This document shows positions 8,482-17,401 of a stretch of DNA of 64,000 nucleotides, piece by piece. This DNA is from Streptomyces sp. NBC_00513 (lineage in GTDB: Bacteria > Actinomycetota > Actinomycetes > Streptomycetales > Streptomycetaceae): assembly GCF_041431415.1 (NCBI RefSeq), contig NZ_CP107845.1, positions 6,076,001 through 6,140,000 on the forward strand, read 5' to 3'. A program made the position numbers and the translations under genes. The notes beneath the pieces are model-generated. The model worked only from the letters and a program-made list of their open reading frames with translations, did not search any database and was not told where the DNA came from. Each line of letters opens with the position of its first letter. Position 1 is the stretch's first letter.

Positions 8482-11400
8482 TCAGACCCCGGCGGCGGAC
8501 TCCGCCGCCGGCGCGTGCACCGCCCGAGCCGTCAGGGCCGTGATCGCCGGCCCGCGCACCGGCCCGGACGAGGAACCGCCCCCGATGCCGGGACCCGAAG
8601 CCGTGGCGCCCGCCGTGCCTCCCGCCGTACCGTTGCCGGTGCCGGCAGCCGCACCCGCGCCGATTCCCGGCATCCCTTCCGCTGCCAGCATCCCTTCCGC
8701 CTCGGCGAGTTCGACCGTCATCCGGCGTTCGCGGAAGGCCCGTACCGCCGTCTCCAGCAGTTCGCGGGAACGTGACCGTTCCCCGGAGCTCCCGCTCGCG
8801 GCCAGCAGTCGCGCAAGGTCGAGCCGCACCAGCGCCGCCCCACCGTGGTCCATCATCTGGTCCCGCACGGACAGCGCCTGGGCGTAGAAGCCCCGGGCCG
8901 CCTCACCCCGGCCCATCTCCACGTGCGCGTGTCCCAGGTCGCGCAGCAGGTGCCCCTCGCCGATCAGGTCCCCGCTCGCCCGGCACAGTTCCAGCACCTC
9001 CGTGAACGTCCGCACCGCGCGCTCGTGTTCACCCTGGCTCTGCGACAACTGCCCCGCCCTGCGCAGGGTCCGCGCCTCACCTCCCGTGTAGCCCACGGAC
9101 CGGTAGATGCCGAGTGCCTCGTCCAGCCGGCTCTGCGCCGCCGAGTCCTGCCCGCGCCGCATCCAGATGTGCGCGCTCTGCGTCAGGACGATGGCCCGGC
9201 CCACCACGTCACCGACCTGGTCGAAATCCCGCAGCGCCCGGTCGTACAGGCCGAGCGCGCGGTCGTCGTCGCCCCGCATCCGTTCCAGCAGGGCCAGGTC
9301 GCGGTGGCACAGCGCCAGGCCCTGCCGGTCGTCGAGCTCCCGGAACAGCCCGAGCGCCGTCGTCAAGGCGGTGCGGGACTCCTCGTTCTGGCTGCGACCC
9401 AGGTACAGCACCCCGAGCGAGCCGAGCAGGGCCGCCGTGCCGCGCGTGTTCCCGGCGGACCGGACCGACTCCAGGGCGAGTTGGTGCGTACGCTCCCAGT
9501 CGTCGAAGTAGCCGCGGCCCTCGAAGAGGGTGGCCAGGGTCGTCGCCAGGTCCCAGCACAGTTCGTCCTGCTGCTCGCGGGCGGCGTGCTCGACGGCCTG
9601 CACCAGGTTCGCGTGCTCACTGTCGAGCCATTCCAGCGGATCGACCAGCAGCTCGTCCACGCACACGGCCGGCGGTTCCCAGCGAGGAGCGGTGCCGTGC
9701 AGCACCGTGAAGTCCCCGCCGTAGATGCGGCGATGGGCCTGCTCCGCAAGCGACAGCCAGCCACCGAGCATCCTGGCGACGGCCGTCTGCTGGGCGTCCG
9801 GATCGTCGTGCGTGGCCAACTGCTCCCGCGCGAAGACCCGGATGATCTCGTGGAAGCGGTAGCGGAAGCCGCCGGTGGAGTCCACGCCGACGACGTCCAG
9901 CATCTGTACGTCGACCAGGGGTTCGAGGAGGTCCGAGGGGAACGGGCTTCGATCGTCCAGCAGTGCCCCCGCCAGCCAACCCGGCAGGGTGGGTCCCTGT
10001 GCCAGGCTCAGCAGGCGCAGCAGCCGCCGGTCCTCCGCCGCCAGGCCGTCGTGGGTGAGGCAGAGGCTGGCCCGCATGGTCATCTCGCCGTGGGTCAGCT
10101 CGTCCAGACGGTGCCGTTCGTTGGCCAGCCGGTGCACCATCGAGGACAGCGGCCAGTGTGGTCGGGCCGCGAGCCGGGCCGCGACGATCCGCAGGGCCAA
10201 GGGCAGTCCGCCGACGGTCCGTACCAGCGCCTCCGCCGCCGACGCCTCACGGCCGACGCGGTCGCCGCCGACGACCCGCGCCAACAGTTCCAACGCCCGC
10301 TCGGTGTCCATCACGTCGAGCTCCACCCGGTGCGCGCCGGGCAGCCCGGTCAGGCGGACCCGACTGGTGACGAGCACCGCGCACCTGTTGCTGCCGGGCA
10401 GCAGGGGCCGGATCTGACTCTCGGACGCCGCGTCGTCGAGGACGACCAGGACCCGCCGCGCGGCCAGCAGGGTCCGGTACATCTCCGCCCGTTCGTCCTG
10501 CGACTCGGGGATCACCGGCCCGGGGATGCCGAGCGCGCGCAGGAACCGTCCCAGTACCTCTCCGGACGTGGCCGGAGTTCCCGTGCCGCGCAGATCGCAG
10601 TACAACTGGCCGTCGGGGAAGTGGGTTTCACCCAGCCGGTGTGCAATGTGGGTGGCGAGCGTGGACTTTCCGGTACCGGGCTTGCCCACGATCACCGCGA
10701 GCCCCACCGCCCGCCGGTCCCCGTCACCGAGCAACGTCCCCTCGATCAGGGCGATCTGCTGCTCGTCACCGACGAAGTCGGATGTGTCGGCCGGGAGTTG
10801 CCGTGGAACCTCCTCGCGAGCCGTCGTGGCGGTGCGGAACCCCGTGGCTCCGGTCGGCTCGGCCTCGGCGAGGCTCCGTCCGGTCGGGCCGAGGTCGAGC
10901 GGGGCAAGGCCGGTCGGGGGAGTCGAGGTCACGGCCACGAGCGTGGTCGCGCTCGCTGTCGCCCCGGCGTCGTCGGCGCGGTCCCGCTCCCGGCGCTGCT
11001 CGGCGTACCCGCCTCCGGTCGAACCGGGGAGGGTGCCGCCACCCGGCGCGCGGCCGGGCCCGGGTCTGTCGAACCCCGCGGCTGCCGAGGCGGGGCTGTC
11101 TGGCCCGGTCTCCGACGGCAGCGGGGGAACGGCACCCGACAGGATGTCCCGCTCCAGCCGGCGCAGCGCCCCACCGGGCTCCAGGCCCAGCTCCTCCACC
11201 AGCAGGTCGCGCCCCACGCGGTAGCTCTCCAGCGCCTCCGCCTGCCGGCCAGACCGGTACAGGGCCAGCATCAACTGCCCGCGCAGTCGCTCCCGCAGCG
11301 GGTGGACCCGTACCAACAACTGGATCTCGCCCACGAGTTGATGGTGCCGCCCCAGGTCCAGATCCCATTCGATCCGGGTCTCCACGGCCGTCAACCGCTC

Positions 11401-11907
11401 CTCGTCCAACTGGAGCGCCTTGCTGCGCAACGTCTCGCTCGACACCCCACTCAGGCAGTCGCCCTGCCACAACTCGCCTGCTGAACGCAGGAGTTCCACC
11501 GAATCGGTGACGGCGCCCTGCCGCGCGGCGGTCCGCGCGTCCGCGACCCTGCGGGCGAACAGCGCCGCGTCGACGAGGTCCCCCTCCGTCTTCAGCACGT
11601 ACCCCGGCGGTCGCGTGGTGATCGCGGCGGCGATGGCCGCCTTCGTGAACAGCTTCCGCAACCGCGAGACGCAGATCTGCACCTGGGTGCGCGCCGTGTC
11701 CGGCGGTTCGTCGTCCCAGATCAGATCGACCAGATAGTCGGTGCTGACCACCCGGTTCGCCTCAAGGAGCAGGGCGGCCAGAATGACTTCCTGCCGCCCG
11801 GGGGGAATCCTGACCGGCCCGTCACGGCCGGTCACCTGTAACGGTCCGAGGATCCGGAAAACCACCGCGTCCGGGGTGTGGAACACCCCGCCGGACGAAA
11901 CAGTCAT
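8482..11907 (-). CDS. SARP-family transcriptional activator with NB-ARC and TPR domains (AfsR-like)
   Basis: About 1141 residues. The N-terminal winged-helix DNA-binding domain (FRILGPLQV through QVQICVSRLRKLF) is followed by a bacterial transcriptional activation domain (ELWQGDCLSG, LYRSGRQAEALESYR, EELGLEPG). After a low-complexity linker come an NB-ARC ATPase with P-loop VGKPGTGKST and Walker B RRVLVVLDDA, then a long C-terminal TPR array. This is the AfsR/RedD layout, which activates antibiotic genes at 11-bp direct repeats. The ATG at 11907 was chosen for its GGGAG site and because the winged helix starts just after it; upstream in-frame codons are unlike the family. It probably acts on the repeats at 8152 and 12013 and may sense a ligand through the TPRs. 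Confidence 0.88.
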   Translation of the reverse strand: MTVSSGGVFHTPDAVVFRILGPLQVTGRDGPVRIPPGRQEVILAALLLEANRVVSTDYLVDLIWDDEPPDTARTQVQICVSRLRKLFTKAAIAAAITTRPPGYVLKTEGDLVDAALFARRVADARTAARQGAVTDSVELLRSAGELWQGDCLSGVSSETLRSKALQLDEERLTAVETRIEWDLDLGRHHQLVGEIQLLVRVHPLRERLRGQLMLALYRSGRQAEALESYRVGRDLLVEELGLEPGGALRRLERDILSGAVPPLPSETGPDSPASAAAGFDRPGPGRAPGGGTLPGSTGGGYAEQRRERDRADDAGATASATTLVAVTSTPPTGLAPLDLGPTGRSLAEAEPTGATGFRTATTAREEVPRQLPADTSDFVGDEQQIALIEGTLLGDGDRRAVGLAVIVGKPGTGKSTLATHIAHRLGETHFPDGQLYCDLRGTGTPATSGEVLGRFLRALGIPGPVIPESQDERAEMYRTLLAARRVLVVLDDAASESQIRPLLPGSNRCAVLVTSRVRLTGLPGAHRVELDVMDTERALELLARVVGGDRVGREASAAEALVRTVGGLPLALRIVAARLAARPHWPLSSMVHRLANERHRLDELTHGEMTMRASLCLTHDGLAAEDRRLLRLLSLAQGPTLPGWLAGALLDDRSPFPSDLLEPLVDVQMLDVVGVDSTGGFRYRFHEIIRVFAREQLATHDDPDAQQTAVARMLGGWLSLAEQAHRRIYGGDFTVLHGTAPRWEPPAVCVDELLVDPLEWLDSEHANLVQAVEHAAREQQDELCWDLATTLATLFEGRGYFDDWERTHQLALESVRSAGNTRGTAALLGSLGVLYLGRSQNEESRTALTTALGLFRELDDRQGLALCHRDLALLERMRGDDDRALGLYDRALRDFDQVGDVVGRAIVLTQSAHIWMRRGQDSAAQSRLDEALGIYRSVGYTGGEARTLRRAGQLSQSQGEHERAVRTFTEVLELCRASGDLIGEGHLLRDLGHAHVEMGRGEAARGFYAQALSVRDQMMDHGGAALVRLDLARLLAASGSSGERSRSRELLETAVRAFRERRMTVELAEAEGMLAAEGMPGIGAGAAAGTGNGTAGGTAGATASGPGIGGGSSSGPVRGPAITALTARAVHAPAAESAAGV
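8489..8511. terminator. GC hairpin between the convergent peptide and SARP genes
   Basis: Perfect inverted repeat with 11-bp arms (CCGGCGGCGGA) around one base, 36 bp after the peptide gene's stop. It overlaps the last codons of the convergent SARP gene. No T-tract is seen, as is usual in high-GC actinobacteria. Confidence 0.45.
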
Positions 11908-12012
11908 GAGTCTCCCAGCTGGGGCAACGCCTGAGGACGGGTCGAGCGCTGGGCAAGTCTCCCCGAACACCCCTCCGGTGTCCATGGTGTGGGGGTTTCG
12001 TGCGCGTGAACC

Positions 12013-12030
12013 GTGATAGGGCGGGGATAG
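12013..12030 (+). promoter_or_regulatory. Direct repeat GTGATAG-N4-GGGATAG, candidate SARP operator
   Basis: Second copy of the 11-bp-spaced heptamer pair seen at 8152. It lies between the divergent SARP start (11907) and the NTF2-like gene start (12105), so it could serve either promoter, including SARP autoregulation. Confidence 0.5.
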
Positions 12031-12104
12031 CACCGGGTTATGGCCCCGGGGCACCGTGGACCTGCGGCACCGGTCGGGGTGCGGCCGTACGAAAGGACCT
12101 CCCA

Positions 12105-12458
12105 ATGAACAGTCGGCACGCCGGGCGGGTCCCGCCGCCCAGCCGCGTCGTCACCGACTCCGGGATCGACCACGTACGCCTGGCCTACCACTACCTCGAC
12201 ACCGGAGACCTCGACGGCTACGGATCGCTGCTGCACGCGGGAGCCCTGGGCGCCGATCTGGAGTGCCCGCCGGTACCGGGAACCCGTCACGACATCACGA
12301 GGATCGTCGCCGACGGGGACTGCGTGGTCGCGATGGGCCGACTCGCCCCCCAACAACGGGACTTCGTCGACGTTTTCACCCTCTCGGCCGAGGGCATGCT
12401 GCGCGCCTGTCGCCGCTACTACGGCGGCCCGCCCCGCCCGGGACTGTCGGGACGCTGA
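12105..12458 (+). CDS. Small NTF2/SnoaL-like fold protein
   Basis: 117 residues. The pattern VRLAYHYLDTGDLDGYGSLL, then ITRIVADGDCVVAMGRL and FVDVFTLSAEGMLRACRRYY, fits the nuclear transport factor 2-like cone fold, a scaffold used by small enzymes and binding proteins in natural-product clusters. A ribosome site AAAGGA precedes the ATG. The leader (GAAAGGACCTCCC) resembles that of the peptide gene at 8271, and both carry the candidate SARP repeat upstream, so they are probably co-regulated. Substrate unknown. Confidence 0.6.
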   Translation: MNSRHAGRVPPPSRVVTDSGIDHVRLAYHYLDTGDLDGYGSLLHAGALGADLECPPVPGTRHDITRIVADGDCVVAMGRLAPQQRDFVDVFTLSAEGMLRACRRYYGGPPRPGLSGR

Positions 12459-12609
12459 ACACGGCCTCTCCGCACAGGAGATGACGGTGGAACCCCTCCG
12501 CACTGGTCCGTCCTGTTCCGGGGCACGCCCGCCACCCCGCACGCCCCCGAGTCGATCACCTGAGGCATGCTGGCGGCCGGAAGACCACCGCACCCGAGGG
12601 AGCAGCCGA

Positions 12610-13380
12610 ATGACCGTCCGCCACATCGAGTTCGAGCGCCTGCACAACTTTCGTGACCTGGGCGGCTACCGCTCCGCCGACGGCCGCACCGTCATCCCGG
12701 GCGCCCTGTACCGGTCCGACTCGCTCGGCAAACTCCGGGGCGCCGACTGGGACCGGTTCCTCGCCCTGGACATCCGTACCGTCATCGACCTCCGCTACCC
12801 CTGGGAAGCCGACGCCAAGGGCCGGGTGCCCGAGCCGCACCGCTTCACGTACGCCAACCTCAGCATCGAGCACCGCCCCTACGACCAGGCGGAGATCGAC
12901 CCCGACATCGACCCCTGGCGCTACCTCGCCGACCGCTTCGCCGAGGTGGCCGAGGACGGCGTCGAGGAGATCCGGCAGGCCATCGAGCTGATCGCCGACG
13001 CCGAACCGGGACCGACCGTCTTCCACTGCACGTCCGGCAAGGACCGCACCGGCCTGATCGCGGCCTTCGTGCTGATCCTCCTCGACGTGCCCGAGGAAGA
13101 GATCCTGGCCGACTTCGCCCTCACCGAACTGGCGACCGAACGCCTCACGGCCGACTGGCACACCGCCCACCCCGGCCGCACCATGCGCTGGCCCGCGTAC
13201 GGGCGCGCCCCGTCCACCGTCATGGAACTCGTCCTCGCGGACCTGAAAGCACGCCACGGCTCCCCGATCGCCTATCTCACGGACCACGTCGGCATCACCC
13301 CGGGGACCGTGACCCGGCTGCGCGCCCGACTGCTGACGGCCACGACACCCGCGGCCCCCGCGGCCCCTGCGACCGCCTGA
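12610..13380 (+). CDS. Tyrosine-protein phosphatase (low-molecular, PTP-like family)
   Basis: 256 residues. It contains the HCX5R phosphate-binding signature as HCTSGKDRTG and the family's N-terminal FRDLGGYRSADGRTVIPGALYRSD, plus DLR in TVIDLRYPWEA as the likely general-acid region. Such cytosolic phosphatases remove phosphate from tyrosine (some also from phosphoinositides). The ATG at 12610 was chosen because it directly precedes the conserved start of the family; in-frame upstream sequence is low-complexity. The gene appears monocistronic. Confidence 0.85.
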   Translation: MTVRHIEFERLHNFRDLGGYRSADGRTVIPGALYRSDSLGKLRGADWDRFLALDIRTVIDLRYPWEADAKGRVPEPHRFTYANLSIEHRPYDQAEIDPDIDPWRYLADRFAEVAEDGVEEIRQAIELIADAEPGPTVFHCTSGKDRTGLIAAFVLILLDVPEEEILADFALTELATERLTADWHTAHPGRTMRWPAYGRAPSTVMELVLADLKARHGSPIAYLTDHVGITPGTVTRLRARLLTATTPAAPAAPATA

Positions 13381-13804
13381 CGTGTTCCAAGCGAAGGTCG
13401 CGAGGAGGGCCGCCCTCGGTGTCATGCCGTCGAAGCCGTGGCACGCGCGCGGCCAGGCACGGAGTTCGGCCCGACCACCCGACCACCCGACCGCCCGCCC
13501 CCCGACCGCCTGACCGTCCGCCAGATCGCGTTCGCGTACGCCACGTCCTCGGCCACGCGTGACCTCCAGGTCCGACCCGGCGCCAGGTCGCTCCCGAAGC
13601 CCTTGCTCGGCGGGGACCGGGCCCCGGCCCGGCTCGCCGACCTCGCGATCGGCCGGACTCGTGACAGGACGCGCAGACGAACAGGCGCGAGAGGTGGAGA
13701 GGTCGGGACGAATCGCGCTTCGGGCAGTGATACCCCTTGGACAGAGGCTGGTTGAGGTACGAGGCTGACCGGGAATTGCCCGGTGGGCACATTCCGCGAG
13801 TGAT

Positions 13805-13818
13805 ATCACCGAGGTGAT
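13805..13818. promoter_or_regulatory. Inverted repeat ATCACC-GA-GGTGAT upstream of an XRE gene
   Basis: Perfect 6-bp-arm palindrome about 60 bp before the XRE gene start at 13876, consistent with an operator for that regulator or another factor. The rest of the 495-bp stretch 13381-13875 holds only GC-rich degenerate repeats (around 13480-13510) and no recognisable gene. Confidence 0.4.
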
Positions 13819-13875
13819 CTCGGTCTACGCGGGGGCTGCCCCGTGGCCTGGGGTGTTCTCGTTCGGGAGGTAGGA

Positions 13876-14580
13876 ATGGCCCAGCAGACCCTGCGGTACT
13901 GCGATCAGTGCGGGTGCCGGCTCAGCCAGTACAACCCGGACGGCCTGTGCGCCTCCTGCGCCCGGTCCCGTATCGAGGCCGCCCCCGCATTACCCGTCGT
14001 GCCGGAGAGGGTGTGGCAGGACGCCGGCGTTCAACAGGCCCTCACCGCCTTGGACTTCGGCAAGGCGAGCCGCTTGATCAGGCAGCGAGGCTCACTGCGC
14101 CAGGAGGACATGGCCCGGCTCACGGGGTTGAGTCAGGCGTTCTTGTCCATGCTGGAATCGGGCCGCCGCCGCCTCACCAACATCGACAAGATCATCGAGT
14201 TCCTCGCAGGCGTCGGCGCCCCCGCCGAGCTCCTGCGGCTACCACTCCCACGGCCAGTGGACAGATCGCCTCAGCGGCCCGCGGACCGGTCGGCCGCTGA
14301 TCTCGACCCGACTTTGCCCTGGACCTCGGCCCGTATGGTGGCGGCACTGGACCACACGGTCGGGTACCTCGCCGAGCAACTCCAGTCGACCCGTCGCAAC
14401 GAGCACGTTCAAGACATGCTCGGCGAGCTCGTACAGGCAGGGCAGAACCCTTATGTTCTGGACGGCCTGCTCGACGCGGAGATCGGCGGGTTCGCCTCCG
14501 ACGACCACCGCCGGCCGGCGCTCGTCGCCCTCGCGCAGAGGCCAAGCACGGCACGGCCTTCCATCGCGCGAACACCGTGA
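13876..14580 (+). CDS. XRE-family regulator with N-terminal zinc-binding motif
   Basis: 234 residues with a start preceded by GGGAGG. Residues 9-30 hold two CxxC pairs (CDQCGC, CASC), probably a zinc ribbon. Residues about 55-100 are a helix-turn-helix (IRQRGSLRQEDMARLTGLSQAFLSMLESGRRR). Codon 39 is the rare leucine codon TTA, so translation in Streptomyces would depend on the bldA tRNA. The last 20 or so residues are read out of frame across a HAD-hydrolase remnant (14535-14768), so the original C-terminus may have been lost by a rearrangement. Confidence 0.7.
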   Translation: MAQQTLRYCDQCGCRLSQYNPDGLCASCARSRIEAAPALPVVPERVWQDAGVQQALTALDFGKASRLIRQRGSLRQEDMARLTGLSQAFLSMLESGRRRLTNIDKIIEFLAGVGAPAELLRLPLPRPVDRSPQRPADRSAADLDPTLPWTSARMVAALDHTVGYLAEQLQSTRRNEHVQDMLGELVQAGQNPYVLDGLLDAEIGGFASDDHRRPALVALAQRPSTARPSIARTP

Positions 14581-14768
14581 TCATCGGTGATTCCCTCAAG
14601 GACGTTCGCACGGGACTCGAAGTCGGCGCCCGCGTCATCGGCGTGGCTTCGGGAAGGACCACGACCGCCGAACTCACCCGGGCCGGTGCCGATCTCGTAC
14701 TCGACTCACTCGTGGACGTCGCACGGGTACTGAACGCGATGTGCGAACTCACCACCACGGGTGGGTAG
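14535..14768 (+). pseudogene. C-terminal remnant of a HAD-family hydrolase
   Basis: In the frame of the ATG at 14577 (open upstream to about 14523) the product reads AKHGTAFHRANTVIIGDSLKDV and then LEVGARVIGVASG. This is the motif IV region (GDSxxDV) and end of a HAD phosphatase. The catalytic DxD half is absent, so this is a fragment. Confidence 0.65.
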
Positions 14769-15029
14769 TCGTCACCGTCGAGCACACCCGCCTTCGCTTG
14801 AAGAGGCAGTCGATTCCCCCGGAACCCCGGATCGGCGGCGAGCGGGGGAGGACGTGGCAAGGCCGCCCGAGCCACAGGAGTCGTCAAGCACGCCGTACCG
14901 CCACCCCGGCGTGACGAGGCGGGGATCGTTCAAGGCGTTCCACGGTTTCCTCAGGGCCCGCAGCTTCTTCTCCACCACGTCGGCGGAGTAGTGGCACCGG
15001 CGGCCGGTCTCCGCCAATGCAATCGCCCA

Positions 15030-15302
15030 AGGCCGGCCCCAGGGGATCTCCCCGCTCGACTTCGGTCGCCACCGGTGCCGGTGTGACCAGTTCAGGACGG
15101 GCCAACTGGCCGGTGACGTAGCAGGCGTGCACGAGCGCGGTCCGGGTCGCCACACCGGTCTTCGCGTTGCTTCGGACATCTGGACGTTGACGGTCGCCTT
15201 GGAGAGCGTCAGCGCGGCGGCAACCTGGGCGCTGGACATCCCCAGGGCCACCCTTTCCGCGATGCGCAACTGGTCTTCAGAGGATGGACAACGGGTCGAC
15301 AT
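15030..15302 (-). pseudogene. Frameshifted LuxR-type helix-turn-helix remnant
   Basis: One minus-strand frame reads SSEDQLRIAERVALGMSSAQ, AAALTLSKATVNVQ: a LuxR/GerE-type helix-turn-helix. It continues in another frame from about 15155 (MATRTALVHACYVTGQLARPE), so a frameshift splits it. No receiver or sensor domain is nearby. The minus-strand frame below (about 14880-15090, HYSADVVEKKLRALRKPWNA) also looks protein-like but was not identified. Confidence 0.45.
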
Positions 15303-15430
15303 CCGGCGCCTGCTCCCCCCGCTTCCAGCCGGCCGGGGCATTCCGGCCGTTGCCGCCCTGGACGCCCGGGCCAGCGCATACCTCGTCCGAGTACATTGAC
15401 CGGGCCACGCCGAGGCATGAGGGGGAGCGG

Positions 15431-15895
15431 ATGGCAAAGTCGCTGGAAATCGAACCGATCGGCACCGTCGTCGGAGGCCGGATCGAGCCCACGGACGATC
15501 ACTGGGGTGGTCCCGCGATCATCCGCCTGAACCCCGACTTCCCGGCGGAGGTCGTCAAGGGCCTGGAGGAGTTCTCACACCTCGTCGTGGTGTGGCACTT
15601 CCACATGGCGTCCCCGGCCGACGTGGCCCTCCACGCCCGACGCCCCCGCAACAACCCCGCCTGGCCGCCTACCGGAACCTTCGTCCACCGCAACCACCGT
15701 CGACCGAACCAGCTCGCGCAGTCCTTCCCGCGACTCGTGAAGGTCGAGGGCCTGGAACTTCACGTCGCGGACCTCGACGCGATCGACGGCACCCCCGTCT
15801 ACGACGTCGCGCCCTACTTCCGAGAGATGGGACCGCGCGGGGAGGTACGGGAACCGCTCTGGCCGGCCGAGATGCTGGCGGACTACTGGGAATGA
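15431..15895 (+). CDS. TrmO/YaeB-family tRNA methyltransferase (UPF0066)
   Basis: 154 residues. It contains IEPIGTVVGGRIEPTDDHWGG, LEEFSHLVVVWHFH and DGTPVYDVAPYF, all typical of the TrmO (TsaA-like) family, which N6-methylates t6A37 of tRNA using S-adenosylmethionine through a beta-barrel SAM fold. The ATG follows GGGGGAGCGG. Streptomyces genomes carry several paralogs of this family, so a role other than tRNA modification is possible. Confidence 0.75.
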   Translation: MAKSLEIEPIGTVVGGRIEPTDDHWGGPAIIRLNPDFPAEVVKGLEEFSHLVVVWHFHMASPADVALHARRPRNNPAWPPTGTFVHRNHRRPNQLAQSFPRLVKVEGLELHVADLDAIDGTPVYDVAPYFREMGPRGEVREPLWPAEMLADYWE

Positions 15896-16121
15896 CAGCA
15901 GCCGACGTCGCCTGATCGACCTGCGCCGGCCGGGAATCGACAGGCCGGCGCCGCGAAGGTGGGGATGGCGTGTGACTCTCACGAGAGGTCACCGGGTGGG
16001 CTTCATAGCCGATACGGATGGAATCCGGCGTGCCGGTCTGGCAGTCGGGACGGCCGGGGCCGGAACGAACCCGCTCTTGGGGCCCGGGCAGGTGCCACAG
16101 GTGCTTGAAGGGTAGACCCTG

Positions 16122-16547
16122 ATGGAAATGTTCGGCTTCTATCGTGAAATGCAGCCTGAACCTCAGGGTGTCTTTCACGAGTCGATTCGAGACAAGGTGA
16201 GAAGCGAGGCTCCGTACCCCAAGACGGAGATCAAGGAGTACCTCGAATCCGGCTACCCCATTTTCGACATCATGGAAACGACGCGGGACGTCATCGGAGG
16301 ATCGTTCACGGTGGCCGGCGGTTCCTCTTTGCTGTCCGACGGGCGGTTCGTCTGGCGTGCCGATCTCCCCAAGTACGTCGACACGTACAACCTCGAACTG
16401 CCGGGAGAGTTCCTCTTCTTCGCTGCTGAGCATACGTTTTCCGTACCTGCCGCGAGCCACGAGACGCTGCTCGGCATCTCGGTGGCAGCCGGGCGGGCGC
16501 TCGGCTTCCGCGTGGACACCGGCGCCGCGCCCGGCGACGGTGCGTAA
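16122..16547 (+). CDS. Conserved-looking hypothetical protein
   Basis: 141 residues, not recognised. It is well structured and non-repetitive (MEMFGFYREMQPEP, ESGYPIFDIMETTRDVIGG, FVWRADLPKYVDTYN), with no membrane segment or signal. It lies directly left of the corA remnant, so before island insertion it was probably the convergent neighbour of corA. Confidence 0.6.
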   Translation: MEMFGFYREMQPEPQGVFHESIRDKVRSEAPYPKTEIKEYLESGYPIFDIMETTRDVIGGSFTVAGGSSLLSDGRFVWRADLPKYVDTYNLELPGEFLFFAAEHTFSVPAASHETLLGISVAAGRALGFRVDTGAAPGDGA

Positions 16548-16620
16548 TCGGACGAGTTCGCCGTCCAAGCGGACCGGGACGCCGGTGATGTAACCGGTGC
16601 ACGGGGGTCCGGACGGACTA

Positions 16621-16805
16621 CTACAGCCAGTCGCGCTTCTTGAAGATGACGTACAGGCTTACGCAGACCACGGCCATCAGCAGGATCGCGAAGGGGTAGC
16701 CGGCCGCCCACTGGAGTTCGGGCATGGTCTCGAAGTTCATGCCGTAGATGGTGCCGACCAGGGTGGGGGCGAAGAGGATGGCGGCCCAGGCGGAGATCTT
16801 CTTGA
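16621..16805 (-). repeat. Left copy of the corA 3' end (attL side of the island)
   Basis: 185 bp that repeat the last 61 codons of corA and its stop codon (right copy 48319-48503). There are only 3 mismatches (at 16660, 16669 and 16672) and the 133 bp 16673-16805 are identical. Homology starts exactly at the corA stop codon and ends sharply at 16805/48503. This is the displaced 3' end left behind when an element integrated into the 3' end of corA. It still reads KKISAWAAILFAPTLVGTIY, but it has no corA start. Confidence 0.9.
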
Positions 16806-16914
16806 AGTCGTCACCCTCACACGTCTGACCTGCGGTAATCGACCGTACAGGCGGTCTGAACTGCGGCGATCTTTCTTTCTGCTCCTTTCGCCGTGCTGCC
16901 CCTTTGTGCGGCCG

Positions 16915-16967
16915 ATCCTCCCCAGCCACTCCCCAACGGACCTCCATTCTCCCCAGATTCACCCCAG
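16915..16967 (+). repeat. Four 11-bp repeats (ATTCTCCCCAG-like) inside the left island end
   Basis: Units start at 16915, 16926, 16946 and 16957: two head-to-tail pairs, each with an 11-bp period (ATCCTCCCCAG, CCACTCCCCAA, ATTCTCCCCAG, ATTCACCCCAG). The same 11-mer occurs twice at the other island end (48231-48252). Position and spacing fit integrase arm-type binding sites. The surrounding gene-free stretch 16806-17401 (596 bp) holds nothing else recognisable. Confidence 0.55.
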
Positions 16968-17401
16968 CGAACGCTGGTTGCTGAACGTGTTGCCGCGGGT
17001 GAGGCGTCTATCACGACAAGTGGAGCCAGCTGCCCACCGTATTGGAGGGCAGATCCGTCTCCCGGTGGGTGCTGCCGACGTCGCTGGGGCGCTACGGTCG
17101 GGAGTCGAGACTGCGGGGGCATTGTCGGGTCTGGGGTGGCAGACCCTGCCAATTGCCGCTTTCCTCACTGAGATCGGTGCTTGGGTACATGCCGCTGTCG
17201 AGCAGGCTCCGGACGTTCGGTAGGGCGAGGACCTCGGAGGCGAACCGGCGGCGGGATCGGGCCGTCGAACATGGAGTCGAAGGCCGCGGGACTGGTGGCG
17301 CGACGCAGGGGCTATGCCCCTCGCTGGCCACGTATACGAGACTGCCGATGGATTTCGGATGGATGCGGAGCACCTCGCGGCCGAGGTGGGGCTGGTGCCC
17401 G

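Noticed and set aside
8845..11484. 879-codon plus-strand open frame opposite the SARP gene
   Set aside because: Shadow of the SARP/NB-ARC/TPR gene, which carries clear domains on the minus strand.
13438..13790. Small frames on both strands in the gap before the XRE gene
   Set aside because: Low-complexity Arg/Pro/Asp composition from GC-rich repeats; no ribosome site or recognisable motif.
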